64,000 bases of DNA from Pseudomonas sp. B21_DOA. GTDB lineage: Bacteria > Pseudomonadota > Gammaproteobacteria > Pseudomonadales > Pseudomonadaceae. The stretch is taken from contig CP086683.1 of NCBI GenBank assembly GCA_030544685.1, forward strand, positions 5,332,001-5,396,000, written 5' to 3'. Of this stretch, positions 17,201-25,210 are shown one piece after another. A program made the translations under genes and the position numbers. The notes beneath the pieces are model-generated. The model was not told the DNA's origin, made no database searches, and saw only the letters and a list, made by a program, of their open reading frames with translations. Position 1 is the first letter of the stretch. Each line of letters starts with the position of its first letter.

Positions 17201-20095
17201 ATGCAAACCGACACAACTCGCGAGAACCCGCAGGGCACCTTGCCGCAGGCCGCCGATTCGACTTCGGATCTGGCAGCCACCGCGCCTGGCCAGCTGCGCG
17301 TGATCAAGCGTAATGGCACTGTCGTTCCTTACACCGATGACAAGATCACCGTCGCTATCACCAAAGCGTTCCTCGCAGTTGAAGGCGGCACCGCTGCCGC
17401 CTCGTCGCGAATCCACGACACCGTTGCGCGCCTGACCGAACAGGTCACCGCGACCTTCAAGCGTCGCATGCCATCGGGCGGCACCATCCACATCGAAGAA
17501 ATCCAGGACCAGGTCGAACTGGCCCTGATGCGTGCCGGCGAGCAGAAAGTCGCTCGCGACTACGTGATCTACCGTGACGGCCGTTCGAAAGAACGCGCTG
17601 CCCACGCCCCGGCCGAAGCAGCCGTCAACGCGCACCCGTCGATCCGCATCACCCGCGCCGACGGTAGCCTCGCGCCGCTGGACATGGGCCGCCTGAACAC
17701 CATCGTTACCGAAGCCTGCGAAGGGCTGGAAGAAGTCGACGGCGACCTGATCCAGCGCGAAACCCTGAAGAACCTGTACGACGGCGTCGCCCTGACCGAC
17801 GTCAACACCGCACTGGTGATGACCGCCCGCACCCTGGTCGAGCGTGAGCCGAACTACTCGTTCGTCACCGCCCGCCTGCTGATGGACACCCTGCGTGCCG
17901 AAGGCCTGAACTTCCTCGAAGTCGCCGAAAGCGCCACCCATCACGAAATGGCCGACCTGTACGCCAAGGCCCTGCCGGCCTACATCGCCAAGGGTATCGA
18001 GTTCGAACTGCTGAACCCTGTGCTGGCCACCTTCGACCTGGAAAAACTGGGCAAGGCGATCAACCACGAGCGCGATCAGCAATTCACCTACCTGGGCCTG
18101 CAGACCCTGTACGACCGCTACTTCATCCACAAGGATGGCGTGCGTTTCGAACTGCCGCAGATCTTCTTCATGCGCGTGGCCATGGGCCTTGCGATCGAAG
18201 AGAAGCAGAAAGAAGACCGTGCGATCGAGTTCTACAACCTGCTGTCCTCGTTCGACTACATGGCTTCGACCCCGACCCTGTTCAACGCCGGTACCCTGCG
18301 TCCACAGCTGTCGAGCTGCTACCTGACCACTGTGCCGGATGACCTGTCGGGCATCTATCACGCGATCCACGACAACGCCATGCTGTCGAAATTTGCCGGC
18401 GGCCTGGGCAACGACTGGACGCCTGTTCGTGCGCTGGGTTCGTACATCAAGGGCACCAACGGCAAGTCGCAAGGCGTGGTGCCGTTCCTCAAAGTGGTGA
18501 ACGACACCGCTGTGGCCGTGAACCAGGGCGGCAAGCGCAAAGGCGCGGTGTGTGCCTACCTGGAAACCTGGCACATGGACATCGAAGAGTTCATCGAGCT
18601 GCGCAAGAACACCGGTGACGATCGTCGTCGTACCCACGACATGAACACCGCCAACTGGATCCCTGACCTGTTCATGAAGCGTGTCTTCGATGACGGCAAG
18701 TGGACCCTGTTCTCGCCATCCGAAGTACCGGACCTGCACGACCTGACCGGTAAAGCCTTCGAAGAGCGCTACGAGTACTACGAAGCGCTGACCGAGTACC
18801 CGGGCAAGGTCAAGCTGTTCAAGACCATCCAGGCCAAAGACCTGTGGCGCAAAATGCTGTCCATGCTCTTCGAAACCGGCCACCCATGGCTGACTTTCAA
18901 AGACCCGTGCAACCTGCGCAGCCCGCAGCAGCACGTCGGCGTGGTCCACAGCTCGAACCTGTGCACCGAGATCACCTTGAACACCAACAAGGACGAAATC
19001 GCCGTTTGCAACCTGGGCTCGATCAACCTGCCGAACCATATCGTCGACGGCAAGCTCGATACCGCCAAGCTGCAACGCACCGTCAACACCGCTGTGCGCA
19101 TGCTCGATAACGTGATCGACATCAACTACTACTCGGTGCCGCAAGCGAAGAACTCCAACTTCCGCCACCGTCCCGTCGGTCTGGGCATCATGGGCTTCCA
19201 GGACGCTCTGTACCTGCAGCACATTGCCTACGGCTCCGACGCTGCCGTCGAGTTCGCCGACAAGTCGATGGAAGCGGTCAGCTACTACGCGATCCAGGCT
19301 TCCTGCGACCTGGCCGACGAGCGCGGCGCCTACGAGACGTTCAACGGCTCGCTGTGGTCCAAAGGCATCCTGCCGCTGGATTCGCAACAGATCCTGATCG
19401 AACAGCGTGGCGAGAAGTACATCGACGTCGACCTGAAGGAAACCCTCGACTGGGCACCGGTTCGCGCCCGTGTACAGAAAGGCATCCGTAACTCGAACAT
19501 CATGGCCATCGCACCGACCGCGACCATCGCCAACATCACTGGCGTCTCGCAGTCGATCGAACCGACCTATCAGAACCTGTACGTGAAATCGAACCTGTCG
19601 GGCGAATTCACCGTGATCAACCCTTACCTGGTTCGCGATCTGAAAGCTCGCGGTCTGTGGGACTCGGTCATGATCAACGACCTGAAGTACTACGACGGTT
19701 CGGTGCAGCAGATCGAGCGCATCCCGCAAGAGCTCAAAGAGCTCTACGCGACCGCGTTCGAAGTGGACACCAAGTGGATCGTTGACGCCGCCAGCCGTCG
19801 TCAGAAGTGGATCGACCAGGCCCAGTCGCTGAACCTGTACATCGCCGGCGCATCGGGCAAGAAGCTCGACGTGACCTACCGCATGGCCTGGTACCGTGGC
19901 CTGAAAACCACTTACTACCTCCGTGCCCTGGCCGCGACCAGCACCGAGAAGTCGACCATCAACACCGGTAAGCTGAACGCTGTTTCCAGCGGCGGCAACC
20001 ACGGCGACGATTCGGTCCTGGCCGCTCCGGCAGGTCCGGCACCCGTGCCAAAGGCCTGCGCGATTGACGAGCCGGATTGCGAAGCTTGCCAATAA
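17201..20095 (+). CDS. nrdA: Class Ia ribonucleoside-diphosphate reductase, alpha subunit
   Basis: A 964-residue aerobic ribonucleotide reductase large subunit that makes dNDPs from NDPs. Two ATP-cone allosteric domains open the protein (VIKRNGTVVPYTDDKI and RITRADGSLAPLDMGR). The barrel carries the active-site Asn-Cys-Glu in NLCTEITL and the N-terminal redox Cys in SCYLTTVPDD. The tail ends DEPDCEACQ, whose Cys pair is re-reduced by thioredoxin. The ATG at 17201 follows GGAG by 9 bp. nrdB is not adjacent: the next genes are flagellar. Confidence 0.97.
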   Translation: MQTDTTRENPQGTLPQAADSTSDLAATAPGQLRVIKRNGTVVPYTDDKITVAITKAFLAVEGGTAAASSRIHDTVARLTEQVTATFKRRMPSGGTIHIEEIQDQVELALMRAGEQKVARDYVIYRDGRSKERAAHAPAEAAVNAHPSIRITRADGSLAPLDMGRLNTIVTEACEGLEEVDGDLIQRETLKNLYDGVALTDVNTALVMTARTLVEREPNYSFVTARLLMDTLRAEGLNFLEVAESATHHEMADLYAKALPAYIAKGIEFELLNPVLATFDLEKLGKAINHERDQQFTYLGLQTLYDRYFIHKDGVRFELPQIFFMRVAMGLAIEEKQKEDRAIEFYNLLSSFDYMASTPTLFNAGTLRPQLSSCYLTTVPDDLSGIYHAIHDNAMLSKFAGGLGNDWTPVRALGSYIKGTNGKSQGVVPFLKVVNDTAVAVNQGGKRKGAVCAYLETWHMDIEEFIELRKNTGDDRRRTHDMNTANWIPDLFMKRVFDDGKWTLFSPSEVPDLHDLTGKAFEERYEYYEALTEYPGKVKLFKTIQAKDLWRKMLSMLFETGHPWLTFKDPCNLRSPQQHVGVVHSSNLCTEITLNTNKDEIAVCNLGSINLPNHIVDGKLDTAKLQRTVNTAVRMLDNVIDINYYSVPQAKNSNFRHRPVGLGIMGFQDALYLQHIAYGSDAAVEFADKSMEAVSYYAIQASCDLADERGAYETFNGSLWSKGILPLDSQQILIEQRGEKYIDVDLKETLDWAPVRARVQKGIRNSNIMAIAPTATIANITGVSQSIEPTYQNLYVKSNLSGEFTVINPYLVRDLKARGLWDSVMINDLKYYDGSVQQIERIPQELKELYATAFEVDTKWIVDAASRRQKWIDQAQSLNLYIAGASGKKLDVTYRMAWYRGLKTTYYLRALAATSTEKSTINTGKLNAVSSGGNHGDDSVLAAPAGPAPVPKACAIDEPDCEACQ

Positions 20096-20144
20096 GCTGA
20101 GCTGATTTCAGGCGTTGCGAGACGCCTGGAATCTCAAGGCAAAC

Positions 20145-20186
20145 AAAACCCCCGACAGACTTCTGGTTTGTCGGGGGTTTTGTTTT
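20145..20186 (+). terminator. Rho-independent terminator of nrdA
   Basis: AAAACCCCCGACA ... TGTCGGGGGTTTTGTTTTT forms a 13-bp stem with a T-rich tail, 50 bp after the stop codon. Confidence 0.92.
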
Positions 20187-20199
20187 TGGGGTTTAGGTT

Positions 20200-20950
20200 T
20201 GGGTGAATATCCGTTGCAGCGATAACGGCTTCTTATGGTTTCGCTGTTACAGCGAGTCACCTTTTCAGAGACCTGGTCGTAGGTTGCTGCGCTTCCTCCC
20301 CGGATCGATCCCGTAACGAAGCCTGCCGAAGGGGCGAAAGATCAAGAGCCGAAGCAAAGCAAAAGCCAGATCAAGAGCCAGATCAAAAGATCGCAGCCTT
20401 CGGCGGCTCCTACAGTTGGATCGTGGGTATCTGGGCGAAATTGGTTGGCCGCAGACCGCTATCGCGAGCCGGCTCACTCCTACAATTGGATCGGGTACAC
20501 CCGCGAAATCAGGTCAGCTGTCAGGCCTCCTTCGCGAGCAGGCTCGCTCCCACAGAAAAGCAAGCAGCGAAGCTGCCCGCGGCAAAGCCGCCCCACTCAA
20601 CAATGAGCGCAAGCTCAAGTGCTTTTGATCTTGCTTTTGATCCACCGGCGACGTCGGAAGGCTGAGTGGAGGGATTGATCCGGGCGTGGGAGCGCAGCGA
20701 CCGTCTGGCGCAGCCAGACACAGCGGAAGGAGGTGCAGCGAAGCAAACCGGAGCCGCTGCGCCCGGATCGATCCCGCAGCGAAGGGACCCGAGCCTGCGA
20801 GGGCCGAACGCAGGAGCAAGCGTTTTTTTGCTTACTTTTTTTAGGCGTTTGTAAAAAAGTGAGTCGCCGTCAGGCGAAACCGCCAGCCGCAGCACCGCAA
20901 AAAACGGATATACCCCTAAACCCCCAAGAACCTGGTCGGCCCAAAGGCCG
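20200..20950. repeat. Repeat mosaic between nrdA and flgE, no gene
   Basis: This stretch holds several Pseudomonas extragenic repeats in series: AGATCGCAGCCTTCGGCGGC near 20391-20410, a CGCGAGCCGGCTCACTCC variant near 20463, a standard REP at 20530-20554, and from about 20640 a long element with CGGATCGATCCCG and the polyT core CAAGCGTTTTTTTGCTTAC. Open frames on both strands cross it but are made of repeat sequence, lack ribosome-binding sites and run into flgE in antisense, so I do not call them genes. Confidence 0.8.
20530..20554 (+). repeat. Single REP (GAGCAGGCTC type)
   Basis: TTCGCGAGCAGGCTCGCTCC inside the nrdA-flgE repeat mosaic. No inverted partner is nearby. Confidence 0.85.
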
Positions 20951-20957
20951 CCACGGC

Positions 20958-20985
20958 CAAAAAAAGCCCCTCAAAACCGAGGGGC
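20958..20985 (-). terminator. Rho-independent terminator after flgE
   Basis: On the minus strand GCCCCTC-GGTTTT-GAGGGGC is followed by TTTTTTT. It lies 27 bp beyond the flgE stop and would end the flgBCDE transcript here, so flgE appears to be the last gene of the unit. Confidence 0.88.
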
Positions 20986-21011
20986 CCAAAAAACCAGCTC
21001 AGAAACCCGAA

Positions 21012-22340
21012 TCAGGTCATCTGAATAATGGTCTGCATAATCGTGCTCTGCGTCGAAATGGTCTTGGCGTTCGCCTGATAGTTGCTCTGGCCTTTGATCA
21101 GATCAACCAGCTCATTGGTCAGGTTAACGTTCGATTCTTCCAGCGAGTTGGACACCACCGAACCCAGCGTACCGGTCTCAGGCGCATCGTAGCCCGGAAT
21201 ACCCGAAGCAAACGTCTCTTTCCAGCTGGTGCCACCGATCGCCTGCAGGCCCTGTTCGTTGGTGAAGCTCGCCAGTGCAACCTGTCCGATGGCCTTGCTC
21301 TGGTTGTTGCTGAAGTTGGCGAACAAGGTACCGGTACCGTCGATGGTCAGGTTGGTGATCTGGCCAGTCGCGTAACCATCCTGAGTAGGAATCGTGCGCG
21401 AGGTGTCGGCGTTGTACTGAGTGGTCTTGGCCATCGAGATGGTCACACCCGCCGGGTTTGCCGCCGCGCCGTTAGCCTTCCAGACACCATCGGTCACAGT
21501 GCCTGGCACCCAGCCCTTGAGTGTCAGGTCGCTGCTGATGATGGCCGGGCCACCCAGCGGATCTGGCGTGCTGACCTGGGTCAGCTTGCCGGTCGCGTCA
21601 AAGGACAGCGTCGAGGCTACAGGCGCGGTGGTCTTCGGATCGCTGCCGGTCGCATCCGGGTTACGACCGTCCACCAGGGTGTAGACCTTCCAGGTGTTGG
21701 CGCCGGTTTTCACCATGTATTGATCCATGGTGTGCTGGTTGCCCTGGCTGTCATAGATCGGGGTGCTGAACGACTTGGTGTAGGTCGCAGTGTTGGTAGG
21801 GTCGAATTTGCCTGCCGCGACCGTATCGTCGATCACCGCAGCGGTCGAGTTCAGATTGATGGTCGAAGCCACCGCCGAAGTCGACTTCGGGGCCAGGTTC
21901 GAGGTATCGATCTTGAGGTCGGTCAAGACGCCGTTAATAATCTTGCCGTTGGCATCCACACCGTAGCCCTGCAAACGCGAGGTGTAGTCAGTGTTGGTGA
22001 TGTAGCCGGCGTTATCGACCTTGAACGTACCGGCACGGGTGTAAGACACCGAGCCGTTGTTGTTCATGGTGAAAAAGCCAGAGCCGTTAATGCCCATATC
22101 CAGCACGTTGCCAGTGTTGTTGATGTCACCCTGGGTGAACTGCTGGGACACGTTGGCCAGGCGTACGCCGTTACCGATCACTTTGCTGCCGCTGCCCAGA
22201 CGAGTCGCCGAATAGACGTCTTCGAATTCTGCGCGCGAGGATTTGAACCCGGCGGTGGCGACGTTGGCGATGTTGTTGCCGGTTACGTCGAGTTGTTTGT
22301 TGGCGGCATAGAGACCGCTAAGGCCGATGTTAAAAGACAT
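21012..22340 (-). CDS. flgE: Flagellar hook protein FlgE
   Basis: A 442-residue hook protein. The N-terminal rod/hook signature is MSFNIGLSGLYAANKQLDVTGNNIANVATAGFK. The middle is a variable, Thr/Ala-rich domain. The C-terminal FlgE/F/G core (NLTNELVDLIKGQSNYQANAKTI) packs against the N-terminal helix. It assembles outside the cell as the flexible hook under the FlgD cap. It is the last gene of flgBCDE, 31 bp after flgD, and is followed by a terminator rather than flgF. Confidence 0.95.
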   Translation of the reverse strand: MSFNIGLSGLYAANKQLDVTGNNIANVATAGFKSSRAEFEDVYSATRLGSGSKVIGNGVRLANVSQQFTQGDINNTGNVLDMGINGSGFFTMNNNGSVSYTRAGTFKVDNAGYITNTDYTSRLQGYGVDANGKIINGVLTDLKIDTSNLAPKSTSAVASTINLNSTAAVIDDTVAAGKFDPTNTATYTKSFSTPIYDSQGNQHTMDQYMVKTGANTWKVYTLVDGRNPDATGSDPKTTAPVASTLSFDATGKLTQVSTPDPLGGPAIISSDLTLKGWVPGTVTDGVWKANGAAANPAGVTISMAKTTQYNADTSRTIPTQDGYATGQITNLTIDGTGTLFANFSNNQSKAIGQVALASFTNEQGLQAIGGTSWKETFASGIPGYDAPETGTLGSVVSNSLEESNVNLTNELVDLIKGQSNYQANAKTISTQSTIMQTIIQMT

Positions 22341-22371
22341 GTTCCACTCCTTCGTGCCGGGTTAGTCGGCT

Positions 22372-23097
22372 CTATATACCAATGGTTTGTACTTTGGACA
22401 GGGCAACGGTGCCCTTGCCGGCCAGGTTGAGCATCAGCTCGCCACCGGTCTGGCTGATCGTCACGCTGTTGACGGTCGCTGGCAGGTAGGTCGCCAGGTC
22501 GGTCGCGGTGCCGTTGATCGGTGCGTTGGCCTTGAACGTATAGGTGCCAACCGGGACCACGGTGCCGGCAGTGTCCTTGCCGTCCCAAGTGAAGCTGGCA
22601 TCGCCGGCAGCGCGGCTGCCCAGGTCGATGGTGCGCACGGTTTTGCCGTCCTTGTCGGTGATGGTCACGGTGCCGCCGGCAATCGACGAAGGCACGGTGA
22701 CCGAACCGGTCAGGCCTTTGCTCGGGTCATCGAGCTGGGCGGTGTTGGTCTGCACGATCACGTTGCGACCGACCAGCGACGAGGCTTGCAGCGCCTGCGA
22801 CGAGTTGTAGTTGCCGGCAAGGCCACTGACTGTGGAGTTCAGCGTGGTGATGCCTTCAAGGCTGCTGAACTGCGCCAGTTGCGCCACGAAAGCGCTGTTG
22901 TCCTGCGGGTCGAGCGGGTTCTGGTTTTTCAGCTGGGTGACCAGCAATTGCAGGAACGCATCCTTGCCCAGCGCCTGGCCGCCGGTGGCACTGTTGGTCG
23001 CCGAGGCGATGCCGCCCGACGTGGTGCTACTCGTCTTGGACGAGTTGGCCAGGATGTCTTTCATGCTCAGGGTGCTGGTGGTGTCCGTAACGCTCAT
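22372..23097 (-). CDS. flgD: Flagellar hook capping protein FlgD
   Basis: A 241-residue hook assembly scaffold. The N-terminal FlgD motif ALGKDAFLQLLVTQLKNQNP is clear, followed by NSAFVAQLAQFSSLEGI. The C-terminal half is the FlgD Ig-like (FLG_Ig) and tudor-like region (GTVVPVGTYTFKANAPING). It is exported through the flagellar type III apparatus and lost after hook completion. It lies 15 bp after flgC in the same operon. Confidence 0.94.
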   Translation of the reverse strand: MSVTDTTSTLSMKDILANSSKTSSTTSGGIASATNSATGGQALGKDAFLQLLVTQLKNQNPLDPQDNSAFVAQLAQFSSLEGITTLNSTVSGLAGNYNSSQALQASSLVGRNVIVQTNTAQLDDPSKGLTGSVTVPSSIAGGTVTITDKDGKTVRTIDLGSRAAGDASFTWDGKDTAGTVVPVGTYTFKANAPINGTATDLATYLPATVNSVTISQTGGELMLNLAGKGTVALSKVQTIGI

Positions 23098-23112
23098 GGC
23101 ATTCGTCCCTTA

Positions 23113-23556
23113 TTACTGACCGAGGGTCAGTACCTTCTGCATCATGGTCTTGGCGGTGTTCATCATTTCCGCGTTGGTCTGGAACGAGCGGCTGGCGGAA
23201 ATCATGTCAGCCATTTCTTCCACCACGTTGACGTTCGGGTAGTAGACGTAGCCCTTGGCGTCAGCGGCCGGGTGGTTCGGCTCGTAGCGCGCCTCGAGGT
23301 TGCTCTGGTCTTCGACAACGCCGAGCACCTGCACACCCTGCCCGGCCGCGTCCTGGTTCTGGAACAACGAACTGCTGCCGCCGGCCTGGCCGCCCTGGAA
23401 CATGGTGGCGAACACCGGGTGACGGGCGCGGTAGGTCTGGTCGATGCTCGACGAGACGGTTTCGGCGTTGGCGATGTTCGAGGCCACGGTGTTCAGACGT
23501 GTGGTCTGCGCGCTCATGCCGCTGCCGGCAATGTTGAAAACGCTGGACAGGGACAT
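23113..23556 (-). CDS. flgC: Flagellar basal-body rod protein FlgC
   Basis: A 147-residue proximal rod protein. It starts MSLSSVFNIAGSGMSAQTTRLN, with the rod consensus ASNIANAET, and ends in the conserved coiled region SRSFQTNAEMMNTAKTMM. It starts 3 bp after the flgB stop and is translationally linked to it. Confidence 0.95.
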   Translation of the reverse strand: MSLSSVFNIAGSGMSAQTTRLNTVASNIANAETVSSSIDQTYRARHPVFATMFQGGQAGGSSSLFQNQDAAGQGVQVLGVVEDQSNLEARYEPNHPAADAKGYVYYPNVNVVEEMADMISASRSFQTNAEMMNTAKTMMQKVLTLGQ

Positions 23557-23559
23557 GGA

Positions 23560-23970
23560 TTATTCTCCGCGCAGGGCTGACACCAGCCCTTTGAATTTGC
23601 TGTTGAGCAAGGTGAAGCTGGCCTGGAAACCGACGGCGTTTTCCGCGTAGTTGGACTGTTCCAGTTGAGCGTCGACGGTGTTCTGGTCGATCGAAGGCTG
23701 CATCGGCGTGCGATACATCAGCGACTCGTCGCCGTTGCCCAGCCCTTCAGCCTCGATGTGACGGCTGTTGGTCATGTTCAGGGCAAAGTGGCCGCCGGTC
23801 TTGGTTTTCTCGGTCTGTGCTTCGAGCACTTTGGAGAAATCCAGATCCCGCGCCTTGTAGTTCGGGGTGTCGGCGTTGGCGATGTTATTGGCCAGTACTT
23901 CGGCACGCTGGGCGCGGAAGCCCAATGCCTTTTCGTGAATGCCCAGCGCTTTGTCGAAGCTGATGCTCAT
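23560..23970 (-). CDS. flgB: Flagellar basal-body rod protein FlgB
   Basis: A 136-residue rod protein starting MSISFDKALGIHEKALGFRA, with the rod motif LANNIANADTPNYKARD. It forms the proximal rod joined to FliE. I chose the ATG at 23970; longer in-frame readings would enter the promoter and a REP pair. It heads flgBCDE behind a strong sigma-54 promoter (24013-24029). Confidence 0.95.
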   Translation of the reverse strand: MSISFDKALGIHEKALGFRAQRAEVLANNIANADTPNYKARDLDFSKVLEAQTEKTKTGGHFALNMTNSRHIEAEGLGNGDESLMYRTPMQPSIDQNTVDAQLEQSNYAENAVGFQASFTLLNSKFKGLVSALRGE

Positions 23971-24011
23971 GTCGGGAACCTTCAGGTGACCGGTTTTTCG
24001 TATCTGAGCTT

Positions 24012-24029
24012 TAGCAAGCGCCGTGCCAG
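24012..24029 (-). promoter_or_regulatory. Sigma-54 promoter of flgBCDE
   Basis: The minus strand reads TGGCACGGCGCTTGCTA, with GG-N10-GC spacing, a perfect RpoN consensus. The predicted start is about 24002, giving a 32-nt leader before flgB. In pseudomonads this flagellar class is driven by FleQ/FleR with RpoN. Confidence 0.9.
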
Positions 24030-24083
24030 ATTGTAACCCCCCGGTTTCCGGGGCTTTGCCGGCCGCCGGCAAAGCGGCAATGC

Positions 24084-24125
24084 CAGAAAAGCGGCAACCG
24101 GCTTCCGCCAGATGCCGCTTTTCTG
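24084..24125. promoter_or_regulatory. 13-bp inverted repeat upstream of the flgB sigma-54 promoter
   Basis: CAGAAAAGCGGCA at 24084-24096 and its exact complement TGCCGCTTTTCTG at 24113-24125 are separated by 16 bp. The centre is about 100 bp upstream of the predicted start, where an enhancer-binding protein would bind. FleR or FleQ is the natural candidate but the motif is not one I recognise. It could also be a transcribed hairpin. Confidence 0.5.
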
Positions 24126-24157
24126 CCGCTTGGCTGCCTCTATCGCCGGCGAAAAAC

Positions 24158-24247
24158 TGTGGGAGCGAGCTTGCTCGCGAAGGCGGAGTGCCAGCCAATG
24201 CAAATGCAGAATGTGACGGCCTCTTCGCGAGCAAGCTCGCTCCCACA
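24158..24247. repeat. REPIN, variant with AAGCTCGC
   Basis: TGTGGGAGCGAGCTTGCTCG and its inverse CGAGCAAGCTCGCTCCCACA surround a 40-bp spacer. The core differs from the usual GAGCAGGCTC by one base in both arms, a compensated change that keeps pairing. Confidence 0.88.
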
Positions 24248-24283
24248 GGGATTGTTGGTGTTAAGAGAATTTCTTCGGACATA

Positions 24284-24319
24284 AAAAAACGGGAGGCCTT
24301 TGCGGGCTTCCCGTTTTTT
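24284..24319 (-). terminator. Terminator after cheR, bidirectional in shape
   Basis: AAAAAACGGGAGGCC ... GGGCTTCCCGTTTTTT forms a long stem with A/T tracts on both sides, 18 bp beyond the cheR stop. Confidence 0.85.
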
Positions 24320-24336
24320 GTATGAGCGCAAACCGC

Positions 24337-25164
24337 TTATTTCGCCTTGTAAATAATCCCCGGGCTGCACTGAACCATCTGGTAATGATCCGGCAATCCG
24401 TTCAGCGCTTCGGACGCGCCAAGGAACAGGTACCCGCCCGGCTTCAATGTGCTGTGAATGCGCAACAGGATGTCCTTCTTCACTTCGGCAGAGAAGTAGA
24501 TCAGCACGTTGCGGCAGAACACGATGTCGAACTTGCCCAGCGCCGCGTAACTGTCGAGCAGGTTGAAAGAGCGGAATTCCACCCGGCTCTTGATCGGCGC
24601 CTTGACCACCCAGCGCCCCGGCCCTTTCGGGTCGAAGTAGCGTTGCAGGCGTTCCGGCGACAGACCGCGACCGATCGCCAGGCTGTCGTACTCGCCGGTC
24701 TTGCAGTTGTTGAGCATCAGACCCGACAGATCGGTGGCAACAATCTGCACGCCCATCTTCAACTGGCCCAGGTTGCTGCGCTCGAACTCGTCGATCGACA
24801 TCGACAGCGAGTAGGGTTCCTGCCCCGACGAGCAGGCCGCCGACCAGATCCGCAGACGCTGGTTGGGGCTGGCCTTGATCGCTTCCGGCAGTACCTTGTT
24901 CTTCAAGACTTCAAACGGATAGGTGTCGCGAAACCACAGGGTTTCGTTGGTCGTCATGGCATCGACCACCTGCTCGCGCAAACCGCTGCGCGGCTGGGTC
25001 TGGATGCGCTGCACCAGCTCACCCAGGGACTTGATGCCTTGCTGCTCCATCAGTTTGTTGAGACGGCTCGAGACCAGATACTGCTTGTTTTCACCGAGCA
25101 GAATGCCACAGGCTTTTTCCAGGAAGACCCGGAACTGTTCGAAATCCAAATTACCCGTAGACAA
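24337..25164 (-). CDS. cheR: Chemotaxis protein methyltransferase CheR
   Basis: A 275-residue SAM-dependent methyltransferase that methylates glutamates of chemoreceptors. The N-terminal helical domain is LDFEQFRVFLEKACGILL. The SAM-binding core has IWSAACSSGQEPYSL and DIVFCRNVLIYF, and the C-terminus GGYLFLGASEAL. The start is a TTG at 25164 with AAGAGGCGG upstream; no ATG or GTG fits the conserved N-terminus MSTGNLDFEQF. It follows cheV on the same strand, next to flgA, the usual Pseudomonas arrangement. Confidence 0.95.
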   Translation of the reverse strand: MSTGNLDFEQFRVFLEKACGILLGENKQYLVSSRLNKLMEQQGIKSLGELVQRIQTQPRSGLREQVVDAMTTNETLWFRDTYPFEVLKNKVLPEAIKASPNQRLRIWSAACSSGQEPYSLSMSIDEFERSNLGQLKMGVQIVATDLSGLMLNNCKTGEYDSLAIGRGLSPERLQRYFDPKGPGRWVVKAPIKSRVEFRSFNLLDSYAALGKFDIVFCRNVLIYFSAEVKKDILLRIHSTLKPGGYLFLGASEALNGLPDHYQMVQCSPGIIYKAK

Positions 25165-25210
25165 TGATGCCGCCTCTTAAATCGTGTTGAACGCCAAGGG
25201 CAAAACGCCC

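Noticed and set aside
16760..20092. Very long open frame antisense to nrdA
   Set aside because: It is a by-product of high-GC codon bias in nrdA: no ribosome-binding site, no recognisable domain, and nrdA itself is a certain gene.
20733..22430. Long plus-strand open frame running from the repeat mosaic across flgE
   Set aside because: Its first part is extragenic repeat sequence and the rest is antisense to flgE; it crosses the flgE terminator hairpin and has no family signal.
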